This document shows, one piece after another, positions 1 to 10,600 of a DNA stretch of 64,000 nt. How positions within the stretch are numbered: position 1 is the first letter of the stretch; each line of letters opens with the position of its first letter. Source of the stretch: Maniola hyperantus (lineage: Eukaryota; Arthropoda; Insecta; Lepidoptera; Nymphalidae); NCBI RefSeq assembly GCF_902806685.2, contig NC_048555.1:1798001-1862000 (forward strand), written 5' to 3'. Under the pieces are notes generated by a model. It searched no databases and had not been told where the DNA came from. It saw only the letters and a program-made list of their open reading frames with translations. Both the position numbers and the translations under genes were made by a program.

Positions 1-196
1 AAATTTGGCAGGTATGTAAGTAGGTCTTATAGCACACGCAAGGGGAAAAATTCTAAAACAGATTTTTATTTAATGCATATTAGTTTTTAATGCATATTAG
101 TTTTTGATTTATCGTGCAAAAAATGTCGAATAAATAAAATTGTAGTACGGACCGCTCGGTGCGCGAGCATGACTCTTGACTTAGCCAGTTTTTCTT
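1..196 (+). repeat. Interspersed repeat, GGTTCCGTAC family (3' part)
   Basis: Begins inside the element at aaatttggcaggtatgtaag and runs through the 'aaaatgtcgaa..tacgactgtagtacgg' and 'gcgcgagcctgactcgcacttggccggttttt' blocks in diverged form. The same roughly 430-bp unit recurs more than ten times in this window. No coding potential is seen; it is non-autonomous and of unknown class. Confidence 0.7.
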
Positions 197-228
197 TTCT
201 TAATTAACTATTTAATTATATTTTTCAG

Positions 229-439
229 CTTCACTATAAACTACTATAGAAATTTCAACGTCACTGAGTATGTAGATCGCTACGGGCTTGAGCTCGTCGC
301 CGGCAACTTTTTCCGTTCCGGGCGAACGTTGTGCGACTCTCCGTGCGCCGGCTGTGAAACTAACTACAACAGTTGTGGCGGCGACAATTGCGCCTCACCA
401 GGGATATTTATAACAACAACGAGTACATCATGCAATTAA
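229..439 (+). CDS. PEBP-family gene A, terminal exon only
   Basis: Last coding exon of a secreted PEBP-like gene whose first three exons lie left of the window. The acceptor is tttttcag/c at 228, in the phase shared by all cluster members, and the stop TAA is at 437-439. The 69 visible residues contain FNVTEYVDRYGLELVAGNFF, the family C-terminal block (PVAGNFF in canonical PEBPs), then a cysteine-rich tail (CDSPCAGC, NSCGGDNC) and a Thr/Ser-rich end. The tail resembles that of gene B and is absent from canonical cytosolic PEBPs. Its function is unknown; a secreted or extracellular role is inferred from the paralogs' signal peptides. Confidence 0.85.
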
Positions 440-627
440 CGCCATTTTAACTCTATGGGTCAACTGTCGTCGCAAAAATAAGGTTCATCTCTAAAATAAG
501 GACTAAAATCGTACTTTTGATATGAAATTTGACACATAAAGCTAAAGTGGCGCGTAAGGAGTTAAATGTTACGTGTTATAATAATAAATAAGTCATCTTG
601 CTATACCTATTTGCATGCATGCATATT

Positions 628-788
628 CATTGCTCGCTTCGGGTTAGAAGATCATATTGGCTGCAACTTTTTTCGTGTCGGGCGACGACTGTGCAACGAA
701 CAACAACTGTGGCGCTGACAACTGCGCCTCACCAGAACTATACATGACAACAACGAGTACATCGTGCAATTATGGTGCAAGCTGCTAA
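628..788 (+). pseudogene. Duplicated, frameshifted copy of gene A terminal exon (copy 1)
   Basis: Matches the 3' half of the A exon (GCAACTTTTTTCGTGTCGGGCG and the NNCGADNCASP block) but reads into a stop (LCNEQQLWR*) because of a frameshift. No pyrimidine-rich acceptor is seen directly upstream. Probably a dead copy of the last exon. Confidence 0.65.
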
Positions 789-935
789 TAATAATAAATA
801 ATTGTCATCTTGCCTGTTCTACCTACCTGTCTACCTCATTGTCTACCTACCTGTTCTGAGAGTTAAAATATAAATTGCGAAAAATTACAATCGCCCAGTT
901 TTCTTTCCCAAACCAGAGATCCCGGACGATCCCAT

Positions 936-1100
936 TCATTGCTCGCTTCGGATTAGAAGATCCCATTGCCGGCAACTTTTTTCTTGTCGGGCGACGACTG
1001 TGCAACGAACAACAACTGTGGCGCTGACAACTGCGCCGCACCAGGACCATACATAACAACAACGAGTGCATCGTGCAATAATGGTGCAAGCTGCTATTAA
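936..1100 (+). pseudogene. Duplicated, frameshifted copy of gene A terminal exon (copy 2)
   Basis: About 300 bp after copy 1 and sharing its flanks (taataataaataa.. gtcatcttgc). It has the same frameshift after the LCN codons. A cag dinucleotide at about 930 would enter the wrong frame. Probably non-functional. Confidence 0.65.
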
Positions 1101-1126
1101 TTAACTTTTTAAAAAATCAAAAAAAT

Positions 1127-1740
1127 AAAAACCGACTTCAATAACCACCAACACTAAAAAGTAAAAAATAATTTAATTTATTACCCAATATATTATGTAG
1201 GTATACAAGAGTTATTGTAGTTCTATAGTAATATTTTTTGGAGCTTTAGCTTTAGCCGCCGAACCGTCTATCTACTCTTCATAGTGTTTTGCGACTCCAC
1301 ATTGGCACCGACTCCAAAAAATATTACTATAGAACTACAATAACTCTTGTATACATAACATATTACTTTTCAGTGTTGGTGGTTATTGAAGTCGGTTTTA
1401 ATTATTTTTTTTGAAATTTTTTTATTTCACAATTTTTAGTGGCCCCATCGTACTAAAATATGATATGCCTGCTTAAAAGCCTACTGTTTACGAAGCTGTT
1501 ACACTGATCACGAGCAATTTACTCTTATCTATTGAGGAGTTCTGTTCTCCATCTCCGAAGATATTCATCATATCTTTACCAAATTAAAATGGGACCACCT
1601 CTGAAGTATGTCCTACTGAACAAAAAAAGAATTATCAAAATCGGTTCATAATTGACGGAGTAATCGCGTAACAAACATACAAAAAAACATACAGTCGAAT
1701 TGAGACTTCCTCCTTTTTTGAAGTCGGTTAATGAAAGTAA
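1127..1740. repeat. ACCGACTTCAA palindromic repeat
   Basis: The part at 1127-1399 folds on itself: outer arms aaaaccgacttcaataacca / tggttattgaagtcggtttt, inner arms around gtatacaagagttattgtag and its complement. The segment to about 1740 ends in a second ttgaagtcggtt. It looks like a foldback element plus a related flanking repeat. Confidence 0.65.
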
Positions 1741-1775
1741 TCTGTCATCTTTCAATACCTTGTTATTCTATCTAT

Positions 1776-2094
1776 TCAGATACAAGTTACCCCTTGACTG
1801 CAATCTCACTTGGTGGTAAGTGATGATGCAGTCTAAGATGGAAGCGTATGGCAGTTTCTAATAAACCCATGCATGCCCCTTTGGTTTCTACACGGCATCG
1901 TACCGGAACGCTAAATCACTTGGCGGCACGGCTTTGCCGGTAGGGTGGTAACTAGCAACGGCCGCAGCCTTGCACCAGACAAGGCCAGACCAAAAATTTA
2001 GAAATTATAAAATTCCAACCCCCTGCCAGGAATCGAACCCGGGACCTCCCACTAATAAGACCGCAGTGCTTACCACTGCGCCAGGGAAGTCGTC
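1776..2094 (-). mobile_element. tRNA-derived SINE (type 2)
   Basis: On the - strand it reads CTGGCGCAGTGGTAAGCACTG..GGTCCCGGGTTCGATTCCTGG (A- and B-box-like tRNA head), followed by a body ending near gacttgtatctgaat. A second copy lies at 27288-27630 on the + strand. No intact tRNA fold is claimed. Confidence 0.7.
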
Positions 2095-2124
2095 CTGGCA
2101 CAGTGGTAGAACACTGTGGTCTTG

Positions 2125-2695
2125 AGAGTTAAAATATCCCATAAAATATTCTTGCAATAAATTGCGGAAAATTCGTATTTTTTCGACATTTTGCACGATA
2201 ATTCAAAAACTATGATGCATCAAAATAAACAAAGAATCTGTTTTAGAATGCACAAGTGAACACCTTTCATATGATACCCTACTTGATATAGTAATCTTAC
2301 TTTGAAAATTGAAAATACTAATTATTAGTTCATGACCACGATTTTTTTTTTTTGTAAGATGTAACCACAAATTCACGGTTTTCTGATTTTTCCCTAATAT
2401 CTGCTATAAGACCTCTACCTACCTGCAGTGGCGTGCAGGTCATAGAGGCAGAAATGCACTGCTTACCCCAGTTGTAATAGCTCAATGCATATTTTTCATT
2501 ATGACCTGCCAGTAAACAGGTTCCTACCTAACTAATGCCTACCCTGGCTTCAAATACTGTGCACGCCACTGCAACCTGCCAAATTTCATGATTCTAGGTC
2601 AACGGGAAGTACTCTGTAGGCTTTTTGACAGACCGACAGATAGACAGACCTATAAGGCTTCCTTTTTTCCTTTTGAGGTACGGAACCCTAAAAAA
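2125..2695 (-). repeat. GGTTCCGTAC-family element with nested MITE
   Basis: Reverse copy running from ttttttcgacattttgcacg to ttttgaggtacggaaccct. It is split at about 2424-2573 by a 150-bp insertion with termini TGCAGTGGCGTGCA / TGCACGCCACTGCA. The interrupted 'acctacctgccaaattt' sequence is recognisable from other copies. Confidence 0.7.
2424..2573. mobile_element. Small TIR element nested in older repeat
   Basis: About 150 bp with inverted ends TGCAGTGGCGTGCA, inserted into the GGTTCCGTAC-family repeat. ACC flanks both sides, a possible 3-bp target duplication. No ORF. Confidence 0.55.
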
Positions 2696-2929
2696 CGGAG
2701 ATAGCTTAACGGTTAAGACCGCGCCGTCAGCCTCCTGAGTCCTGCGGGGTGCACGCGTTGCAGAGAGGTGTCTGACAACTGATTGCTTTTCTTTCAACTA
2801 GTTGGCGCTGTAGGCACACGTACGGAAATTGTGACATATACATTCGTTTGATTGTTGTAAAAAAATGTGAATTTGGAAAGAATGGCAATTTTAATTATTA
2901 GTGCTTGCGGTTTTAGGAAGTAGAAAGAT

Positions 2930-3042
2930 AAACGTTTACCCTATAGGTTTCCTTAACAGACACGACGGACAGACGGACAGACAGACAACAAAGAGATCCT
3001 ATAAGGGTTCCTTTTTCTTTTAAAGGTACGGAACCGCAAAAA
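2930..3042 (-). repeat. GGTTCCGTAC-family fragment
   Basis: Contains ccctataggtttccttaaca, the cagacagacaacaaag run and ggtacggaacc, which form the 5' end of the family in reverse orientation. Confidence 0.6.
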
Positions 3043-3044
3043 TC

Positions 3045-3455
3045 AAAAGTTAATCGAAATAATTATGCTGAAAGATAAGTCTTTAGATATTATACAAAAT
3101 GACATACAACTGGTTTTTCACAAAACAGATTAAAATGAATTCTCTTTAATTGTTAAGAAGCAATTTAGATAAATAAATACTTAAATGTTTTTTACTGTAT
3201 TAATTTGACCTTCAAACGTCCTTTAGATTGAATAAAAACCAAACAGAAAAGGTACTTAGGTACTTAGGTACTTAGGTTAAGTAGGTACATTTAACTATAC
3301 CTAAACCACCCCGGCTTTGTTCGAGTGAAATTTCTGAAAATCCTTACTGTGTTGTTGCAGAAAATGGCAAATAATTTGCTCCACTATTTTGCTACATAGG
3401 TACACAGTATCGCAATTGAAGCCCATACATTATTTGCAAAATGTCATCATGATCA
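3045..3455. repeat. Segmental duplication, unit 1
   Basis: Shares most of its sequence with 4346-4863 (ATAATTATGCTGAAAGAT, ACAACTGGTTTTTC, AAGAAGCAATTTAGATAAAT, GACCTTCAAACGTCCTTTAG, ATTTCTGAAAATCCTT). It is non-coding. It lacks the MITE found in unit 2 and so shows the empty site. Confidence 0.75.
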
Positions 3456-3659
3456 ACCCATCGCCGGCTTGTGGAAGAAATCCGTACTGGTAAATTAAAC
3501 TAGTTGACGATTCAAAAGCACTTGTAAAAGTTTACTTGAATAAAAAACATATTCTATTCTGAGTACGGATCTCTTCTCTGAATGAGAAGGGTTTGGCCAT
3601 AGTCCACTAATGACAGACCAAGTGCAGCTTGGCAGATTTTACACACCTTTGAAAACATT

Positions 3660-4026
3660 TTTTTATTTTTTATTTATAGACTAGCGCTTGGCTGCAATCA
3701 GACCTGGTGGCAAGTAATGATGCAGCCTAGACGATGCCTATTCACTCTTGACTTGAAGGTACCCATATTATAATTGGAGGGGAAAACTGATACTGGAAGG
3801 GTGTTCGAATCAGAAATAAGGAGGCAAATCGCTTCGTACGTATCCGTGGAATTTCGACTAAGTACGTACGGGTGCAGACCTTGGCGATGCCTTGCGGTAC
3901 GTTAATAGAAAGGTGAAGGAGGAACCAGGTTGTAAAGTTCTTCGGCACACTCTCTCCGAAATATATCCGACGAAATAAATACCGATAGACAGGCAAATTT
4001 TCAATTAACCAGCGCTTCGTCATCAA
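3660..4026 (-). mobile_element. Non-LTR retrotransposon 3' fragment (degenerate)
   Basis: The - strand encodes VEIPRIRTKRFASLFLIRT, similar to the HIPSTRTKRFASSFLIRMAK frame at about 20.7 kb and typical of the C-terminal end of jockey-like LINE reverse transcriptases. The frame is shifted and stops are present, so it is a dead fragment. Confidence 0.55.
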
Positions 4027-4079
4027 TTACAAGTTACAAAACAGTTGAGTACCAAATAAATGATACGACCGCGATTTCA

Positions 4080-4262
4080 TCAGTAGGTATGGATTAAAAT
4101 TTTTTGAAAATCCCGTGGGAACTTTTCGATTTTCCGTGACAAAAAGTAGCCTATGTCCTCCCCCGGGGGTGTAAACTATCTCTGCACCAAAGGATTGAAC
4201 GGATGGGCCGTGAAGCCTAGTAGTCAGACAGACACACTTTCGCATTTATTATACTCGTATGG
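4080..4262 (-). repeat. CGCGACTTCGTCCGCG-type repeat, CAGACAGA subtype (fragment)
   Basis: Reverse copy carrying cccgtgggaacttttcgattttccg, the agtagcctatgtcctccccc block and cagacagacacactttcgcatttattata. This is the subtype ending in 'tttataatattagtatgg'. Confidence 0.65.
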
Positions 4263-4345
4263 ATGAGTTTGATAAAACGTAACTTTTGTTATAATTTAAT
4301 TACTATAAGTATGACCATACTTAACGATTTAAAAAATTACAAAAC

Positions 4346-4863
4346 TTAATCGAAATAATTGTGCTGAAAGATTAGTCTTTAGATATGAAAAATGTCGTAC
4401 AACTGGTTTTTCGAAAAACAGATGATAATAATGAGTTTTGTTTAATTATTATTAAGAAGCAATTTAGATAAATTAAAAATGTTTTTTTTTGTATTAATTT
4501 GACCTTCAAACCGTCCTTTAGATTGGATTAAAAGTCAAAGAGAAAAGGTACCTACTTACTTAATGATAATATAAGTAACTAGCTAACCCATCCCGGTTTT
4601 GCTCGAGTAGAATTTCTGAAAATCCTTCTTAGTGCAGGTTATTGCAGAAAATGACAAATAAATTGCTCCATATTTTGCTACTTTCACACTATCGCAATGA
4701 GGAGGTTCCCAGCCACCGTTCGAGATAATTTTCATAGATGGCGCTGAATACTTCCAGCACTAAAGATGAAAAATAATGCCCCATCTATGAAAATTATCTC
4801 GAACGTTGCCAGGAAACCTCCTCATTGACCCCATACATTCTCCGCAAAATGTCATCATGATGG
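4346..4863. repeat. Segmental duplication, unit 2
   Basis: Diverged second copy of 3045-3455, carrying an extra palindromic MITE at 4695-4827. Both units continue into the same 'aaatgtcatcatgat' SINE tail, so the duplication probably included that tail. Confidence 0.75.
4695..4827. mobile_element. Palindromic MITE (GAGGAGGTTCC)
   Basis: Arms CAATGAGGAGGTTCC / GGAAACCTCCTCATTG surround a second inverted core, TAATTTTCATAGATGG. The duplicated segment at about 3.41 kb reads tatcgcaattgaag with no insert, giving the empty site and an apparent AT target duplication. A fragment of the same family lies at about 60.31-60.39 kb. Confidence 0.75.
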
Positions 4864-5360
4864 ACCTATCGCCAGCTCGCTACTGAGGCTGAGACCACAA
4901 CACTGCGATGCGACGTTGGGTCGTAAAAATCTACGACGTCGTCGCACCATACACTGCGATGCGGTGCTGCACCGTACAAACTTGCGATGCGACGACGTAT
5001 TCCCGTTCAGTCGGTGTCCACACCTCCCTGTGTGCCATACTGTGCTGTGTGTGTTCTTCTTGATGCGTCTTAACGCAAGTAGAAGTAGAATACATGTAGT
5101 GCGGTCCATGGCTCACTAGAAATTGAATGGTCAGAGTTTTCTCGTACGACGCCGTTTAGCGATGAAATTTTTACGTTACGTAAACGCATCGCATTGCGAT
5201 GCGGCGTCGTTTTTGCGATGTGACGTCGCACCGCAGTGTTGTGGCCTCGCCCTTTGCACGGATCTTTTCTCAGAATGAGAAGGGTATGGATGGGCATAAT
5301 CCGCGAAGCTAACCAAGCGTGGATAAGCAGACTTCATACACCTTTGAAAACATGATGGAG
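4850..5360 (-). mobile_element. SINE (type 1) interrupted by a MITE
   Basis: The flanks (tgtcatcatgatggacctatcgccagctc and gatcttttctcagaatgagaagg..ttcatacacctttgaaaac) are parts of the type 1 SINE seen complete at 40978-41292. The interior is occupied by the 4891-5248 element. Confidence 0.6.
4891..5248. mobile_element. MITE rich in GCGATGCGACG
   Basis: Ends are GAGACCACAACACTGCGATG and its near-complement (ccgcagtgttgtggcctc). The interior repeats GCGATGCGACG-type words on both strands. Short ORFs on both strands are by-products of the palindrome. Confidence 0.65.
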
Positions 5361-5424
5361 AACTCTCATGTTGTTAAATTTTGTTGTTTTCCTTCTCCGT
5401 TAAAGCAAGCGATCCCTCCATACG

Positions 5425-5635
5425 TAGCAGACAGACAGACACACTTTTGCAAAAGTGTGTTTGTCTGTCTGCTAGCTTTTTACGGCCTATCCGTTCAACC
5501 GGTTTTGATGAAATTGGTACAAGGCGGAAATGATGTTACAGAGCTTTTTATTCCAGAAAATCAAAGAGTTCCCACGGGATTTTTAAAACCTAAATCCACG
5601 CGGATGAAGTCCCGGGCATCACCTACTTAATATTT
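5425..5635 (+). repeat. CGCGACTTCGTCCGCG-type repeat with inverted stub
   Basis: A reversed 'agcagacagacagacacactttt' stub directly abuts the forward copy (aaaagtgtgtttgtctgtctgctagc ... ccacgcggatgaagtcccgggcat), forming a head-to-head palindrome. Confidence 0.6.
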
Positions 5636-5664
5636 AATAATTGCTAACGTATGTACACAATTCC

Positions 5665-5750
5665 GAAAAGTTAGTGGTGCGTGCCCGGAATCGAACCTCG
5701 ACCTCCCGAAAATAAGGCGGGCGTCTTTACCGCTAGGCTACACGGCGATG
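5665..5750 (-). repeat. tRNA-like SINE head
   Basis: The reverse strand has a tRNA-like A box (TAGCGGTAAAGACGCCCGCC) and B box (GAGGTTCGATTCCGGGC). No clear acceptor stem is seen. Best read as a SINE head, not a tRNA gene. Confidence 0.5.
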
Positions 5751-5779
5751 GAAAGTAGGTACTAATTATATGTTATAAT

Positions 5780-6082
5780 CAGTACCCGTATCCGTAGTAC
5801 AAGATTTTACGTCTCACCAAACGAAACCAAATTCGAGAGTCGAAATACTTCCGCGTTACAGAAAAATGGACCTAAACAGCCTTGAATTGAAGTCAAATAT
5901 TCAATGCCACTGATTTTAATTTCGCAATGTTTCCGCTTGGAGCGCTGGCTGTAGAAGTGTAGACAAACTTGAGCTTTAAAACAAGGCAATTAAGATCCAG
6001 TTTACTGTAACGCGGAAGTATTTCGACTCTCGAATTTGGTTTGGTTTGGTGAGACGTAAAATCTTGTACTACGGGTAAAGTA
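5780..6082. mobile_element. MITE (CGTAGTACAAGATTTTACGTCTCACC family)
   Basis: Inverted ends gtagtacaagattttacgtc / gacgtaaaatcttgtactac enclose about 300 bp containing TTCCGCTTGGAGCGCTGGCTG. Further copies lie at about 42258-42558 and 51012-51285. Confidence 0.75.
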
Positions 6083-6179
6083 CTCTGCGGCGTTACACAT
6101 TTAATTAGATAACGCTGTAATTTCACTCGATATTTAGCGAAACAATGCAATTGCATACCACCATAGTGCAATTTAAATA

Positions 6180-7221
6180 TTTACTTAATCTTAATTGGGT
6201 GAATTTAAATGTTACGTATCTCGGCGTGCATTAAATGTGCCAAAACTGGTTTTCTGATAAAAGAAACAATTCTACTCTTAATAATTTATTATTATAACAA
6301 GTATGCAGTTTTGTATATAAACGTAAATTATTTTTTACTTGCAGTCAATTCGTTAAGTATTGTTCAACAGGTTCCTCAAATTAGACTTAATATTAACTTA
6401 AAGGTAACAATTATAATAATAACACGTATATAAAAAAGAACGTAAGTATTATTAATATAACAATTATAGATCAAAACAAAAAGCTAAAAATGACAAAAAA
6501 TACTATACTACATAACTATGACTTGTTTTTATTTTCTACCATAAAACACAATTATGTGATATGGTAACTTTATAAAATTTAGTAGGTATTTATTGAAATA
6601 AACTTTGCAAGGGATAGACAATTATATTTTAAAACAACTTATATATAAATTAAAAGTAAAATAAAACAACATTAAATTAAAACTAAAATAAATATTTTTT
6701 TTTTTACGTAAAATTTTATTATCAATGGTTAACAAATAAACTATTAATAAACTTAAATCTAAAAAAAAACAACACTAAATAAAACTAAAATAAATTAAAT
6801 TAAATCTAAAACCTCATCGAGACCACCGCAGCGAGGCATAAAATAAATTAAATATTATTCCACTTTGCAAGTACTTTTAAATCACCAAATCATGAATCTT
6901 ATTTTCTAGTACCATCGATCTTATAATTGTGGGCTAGTGAGTAATATTACTTTAGCTTGAAAACTTACTTAATGAATATAATTTATATATCTAATTTAAA
7001 GTCTGCTCTTGTGATATATATAAATGTAGCACAATGCACAACAATGGCTAATGCACTTTTAAACACTGAAACGGCTTTGTTCTGTTAAATTACAAAAAAT
7101 AATAACAACTATAAAAGATATTATGTTATTTTATTTTTTGGAAACATTTTTTTAAAATTAATTGTAATGAGTACATTACAATTAATTAAAAAAAAAATTA
7201 AAACTTATCACTTAAAATAAA
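6180..7221. other. AT-rich stretch without recognised gene
   Basis: Very AT-rich sequence with A/T homopolymers. Parts (gctagtaagtaatattattctagc-like words) recur at about 61.7-61.9 kb, so some is old repeat. No exon, promoter or RNA gene is recognised. It may hold the unseen 5'-UTR exon of gene B. Confidence 0.4.
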
Positions 7222-7340
7222 ATATTATCATCATCACCATCAACCGATAGACGTCCACTGCTGGACATAGGTCTCTTGTAGGGACTTCCACGTGCCATAG
7301 TCTTACACTGCCTGAATCCAGCGGCCCCCTGCGACGCTTA
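7222..7340 (-). mobile_element. RTE-like LINE 3' tail fragment
   Basis: Reverse of the LINE end at 31.86-31.95 kb: catcatcaccatcaaccgatagacgtccactgctggacatagg, encoding a decayed VQQWTSIG-type terminus. Only the tail remains. Confidence 0.7.
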
Positions 7341-7404
7341 TTTATAAAATTAATAAAGTTTATTAAAAATATAATTTAAATCAATCTGATTAAAATACTG
7401 GTAA

Positions 7405-7588
7405 TAGTTTTTTTTTTTAAAGAATATTAGCCATATTAAATGACTAATATTCCCCCTTTCCTCTCCAATTAAGCGTCAGGCTTGTGCTAGGAGTAGGTAC
7501 GACAATAGTGCAACGGGCGGGGTTTGAACCGTCGTCTACCTTTCGCTTTTCAGTCCACTCCTATACCGGTTGAGCTATTGAGGCTCTA
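7405..7588 (-). mobile_element. tRNA-derived SINE (type 3)
   Basis: The reverse strand reads agcctcaatagctcaaccgg..gtggactgaaaa..gttcaaaccccgcccgttgc, then cctactcctagcacaagcctgacgc and ends in aagaatatt plus a poly-A-like tract. Other copies are at 35150-35345 and 41645-41838. Confidence 0.7.
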
Positions 7589-7637
7589 TTTTAATCAGAT
7601 TGTTTGTTATCATAACAATATACCTGTTATAGGTGAC

Positions 7638-10600
7638 ATGATGTGGCCTTCACTAAGCCTTTTAGCCATACTAGTGGTTAATAAGGCCACGGCCACGTAC
7701 CACGCGTCGTCTGGACTAATAGAAGAAAGAAATAGGGAATATGGGATTAACAAGTTTTCACCACCCCCACGAGATCTTCTTACAGTAAGTTTTTGCCGTC
7801 ATCTAAAGATTTTAATGTAATCACTACCCATATTATAAATGCGAAAGTGTGTTTGTTTGTTGATTTGTCCTTCAACCACGTCGCAACGGAGCAACGTATC
7901 GACGTGATTTTTTGCATTGGCATAGTTTATGGCCTGGAGAGTGACATAGGCACGGTAATGTTATCTATGCAGTATTCCAACTTCATACAAACGGGCGAAA
8001 CGCGAGCTATACCTACGCGCCTCGATCTCGCGGTGCGCTCGCGGTGCAGCCAGTCGCGACTGTACCGCAGTGACCACGGAACAGAAAAAACACTGTTTTT
8101 TCTGTCCCGTGGCAGTGACGAACGGACGGTGTTTTGTTTTTTTAATAACCGCGCGATTTTTTCACTAAAAATAAGTTCAAGTACATATTTAATATTATGA
8201 CAAGTACATATTTAAACACCAAGTAAGCAAATGTAGTCGAAATGCCGGAGGCGGGCAGCCCTATCGCATGTTTATGTACCGCGCTGCTGTAGGTATTTAT
8301 TTCAAAGATACGGCCGAATTACAATACTGTATAGATAACATTACCGTGACATAGCCTACTTTTTATCCCGGAAATATCAAAGTGTTCCCGCGGGATTTTT
8401 AAAAACCAAAATCCATGCGTACGAAGTCGCGGGCATCAGCTAGTAGGTAAATAACAGAGTCATCGTAGTATTAAAGAAAAAAAATATTTCAGGTTATTTT
8501 TGGAAGATTCAGAGCTTTTTTAGGTAACATGTTGCCCTTGTGCGCTACGGCTTTGGAACCGCTTAGATCGTGGCCCAACGCAGATGAAGATGAACTGTAC
8601 ACACTTGTTGTTGTTTGTAAGTATCCCATACATACTGTACCATACCTCTTAGGTTTAGGTTTAAAAACGTTTAATTCTCATAAAGACAAAGTCACTTACA
8701 TGAGAACTTAATTCTCCATTATTCGCCAAGAACAAAAAGTACCTAATACCTGTGACCTGTGACATCTGAAATGAGTTTTTTAACCATTTCAGTTAGTCGT
8801 AAGGTATCTTAATGTATTTATGTGTATGTTTTATAATGTAAATTTTATTTTATTGTAATTTGTTAATGTGTATATGGGTTGTTTTATGCCTGAAAATAAA
8901 AAACTATTATTATTATTATTATTATTATTTAGGTACTCATTTGTCAAAGTGATTCGCATTACTCATAATGTGAGCAGCTAATTCAGTTTTAAATGCATTG
9001 AATGAGTGTACATTTTTTATGTGTGCAGGTATTTTGTTATATCGGATGGAGTTTAGAAAATTGAGGGGGAGGTTGAATTAAATTTTTCTCTCCGTAAGAA
9101 CCATCCTCGCACTTCAAGAAATATTATAAAAAACGATTTAGCGAAATCGGTACAGCTGTTCTTGAGATTTGCGATGAGCAACACATTTAGTGATTCATTT
9201 TTACGTATATTATTGAGATTTTACATTCCACAGATACGACCTCACGTTCTTCAAGCAGTAATTCTACTGAACTGATGCTTAAGCATCTTATCATGAATTC
9301 ACCTGGTGCGAACACGGATAAAGGGGACATCATGGCTCCATACACAGGACCGAATCCTACCGTTGGTGACGGAGTACATTTAACCATATCCCGTGTTTAC
9401 AAACAGTCAGATTACATTGAAATTACAGCTGCTTTATATAACAGGTATTAAAAGTTATTATTATTAATCTATATATATCACTCTCACTGACTGACTGACT
9501 GACTGACTGACTAACTGACTGACTGTCTGACTGACTGATCTATCAACGCACAGCTCAAACTACTGGACGGATCGGGCTGAAATTTGGTATGTAGATAGCT
9601 ATTATGACGTAGGTATCCGCTAAGAAAGGGTTTTTGAAAATTCAACCCCTAAGGGGGTGAAATAGGGGTTTGAAATTTGTGTAGTCCACGCGGACGAAGT
9701 CGCGAGCATAGTATTATCTGATCGTCCAACTCACCGGTTCTGGTATCTGCCGGATCTTGGAAATGTTTGTGTATTGAAATACTATGCATTCAACTTTAAC
9801 GTATTTACTAGCTGATGCCCGCGACTTCGTACGCGTGGAATTAGGTTTTCAAAAATTCCGTGGGAACTCTTTGATTTTTCGGGATAAAAAGTAGCCTATG
9901 TCACTCTCCAGGTCTTTATCTATACCCATGCAAAAAAATCATGTCACTCCGTTGCATCGTTGCGACGTGATTGAAGGACAAACCAACAAACCAACAAACC
10001 AACAAACCAACAAACCAACAAACCAACAAACCAACAAACCAACAAACCAACAAACCAACAAACCAACAAACCAATAAACCAACAAACCAACAAACAAACA
10101 CATTTTCGCATTTATAATAAGGGTACTGATTTTCTGACGGAAGCATGGCAACCATACTTCCATCAGTATTGAAAATGGTCGCCAAACAGAACAGACGCCA
10201 AACGTCAAGGCTACAGGCACTAATGTTTTTTATTTTATTTTTCAAACTTAGCTAGGTGAACACAATTTTCACTATCAGTACCCTTATTATAAATGCGAAA
10301 GTGTGTTTGTTTGTTCGTTTATCCTTCAATCACGTCACAACGGTGCAACGGATTGACGTAATTTTTGCATGGGTATAGATAAATAGAGTGACATATAGTC
10401 TACTTTTTATCTCGGAAAATCAAAGAGTTCCCACGGGATTTTTAAAAAACCTAATTCCACGCGGACGAAGTCTCGGGCATCAGCTAGTGTGAAATAAAAT
10501 TCATAGTGTCTAAATCTTGGAACAATTTTACAAAGCGTTCTATAAAAATTTGCAATAGGTAGGTACTTTGATTTCAACATTTGAAGCTTAAAAAAGCAAC

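Noticed and set aside
4855..5297. Several overlapping ORFs on both strands
   Set aside because: Generated by the GCGATGCGACG palindromic MITE; no domain recognised.
9916..10245. ORF with a repeated LLVCWFVG motif, resembling a membrane protein
   Set aside because: It is a translation of the AAACCAAC minisatellite inside a dispersed repeat; no start context or homologous coding copy.
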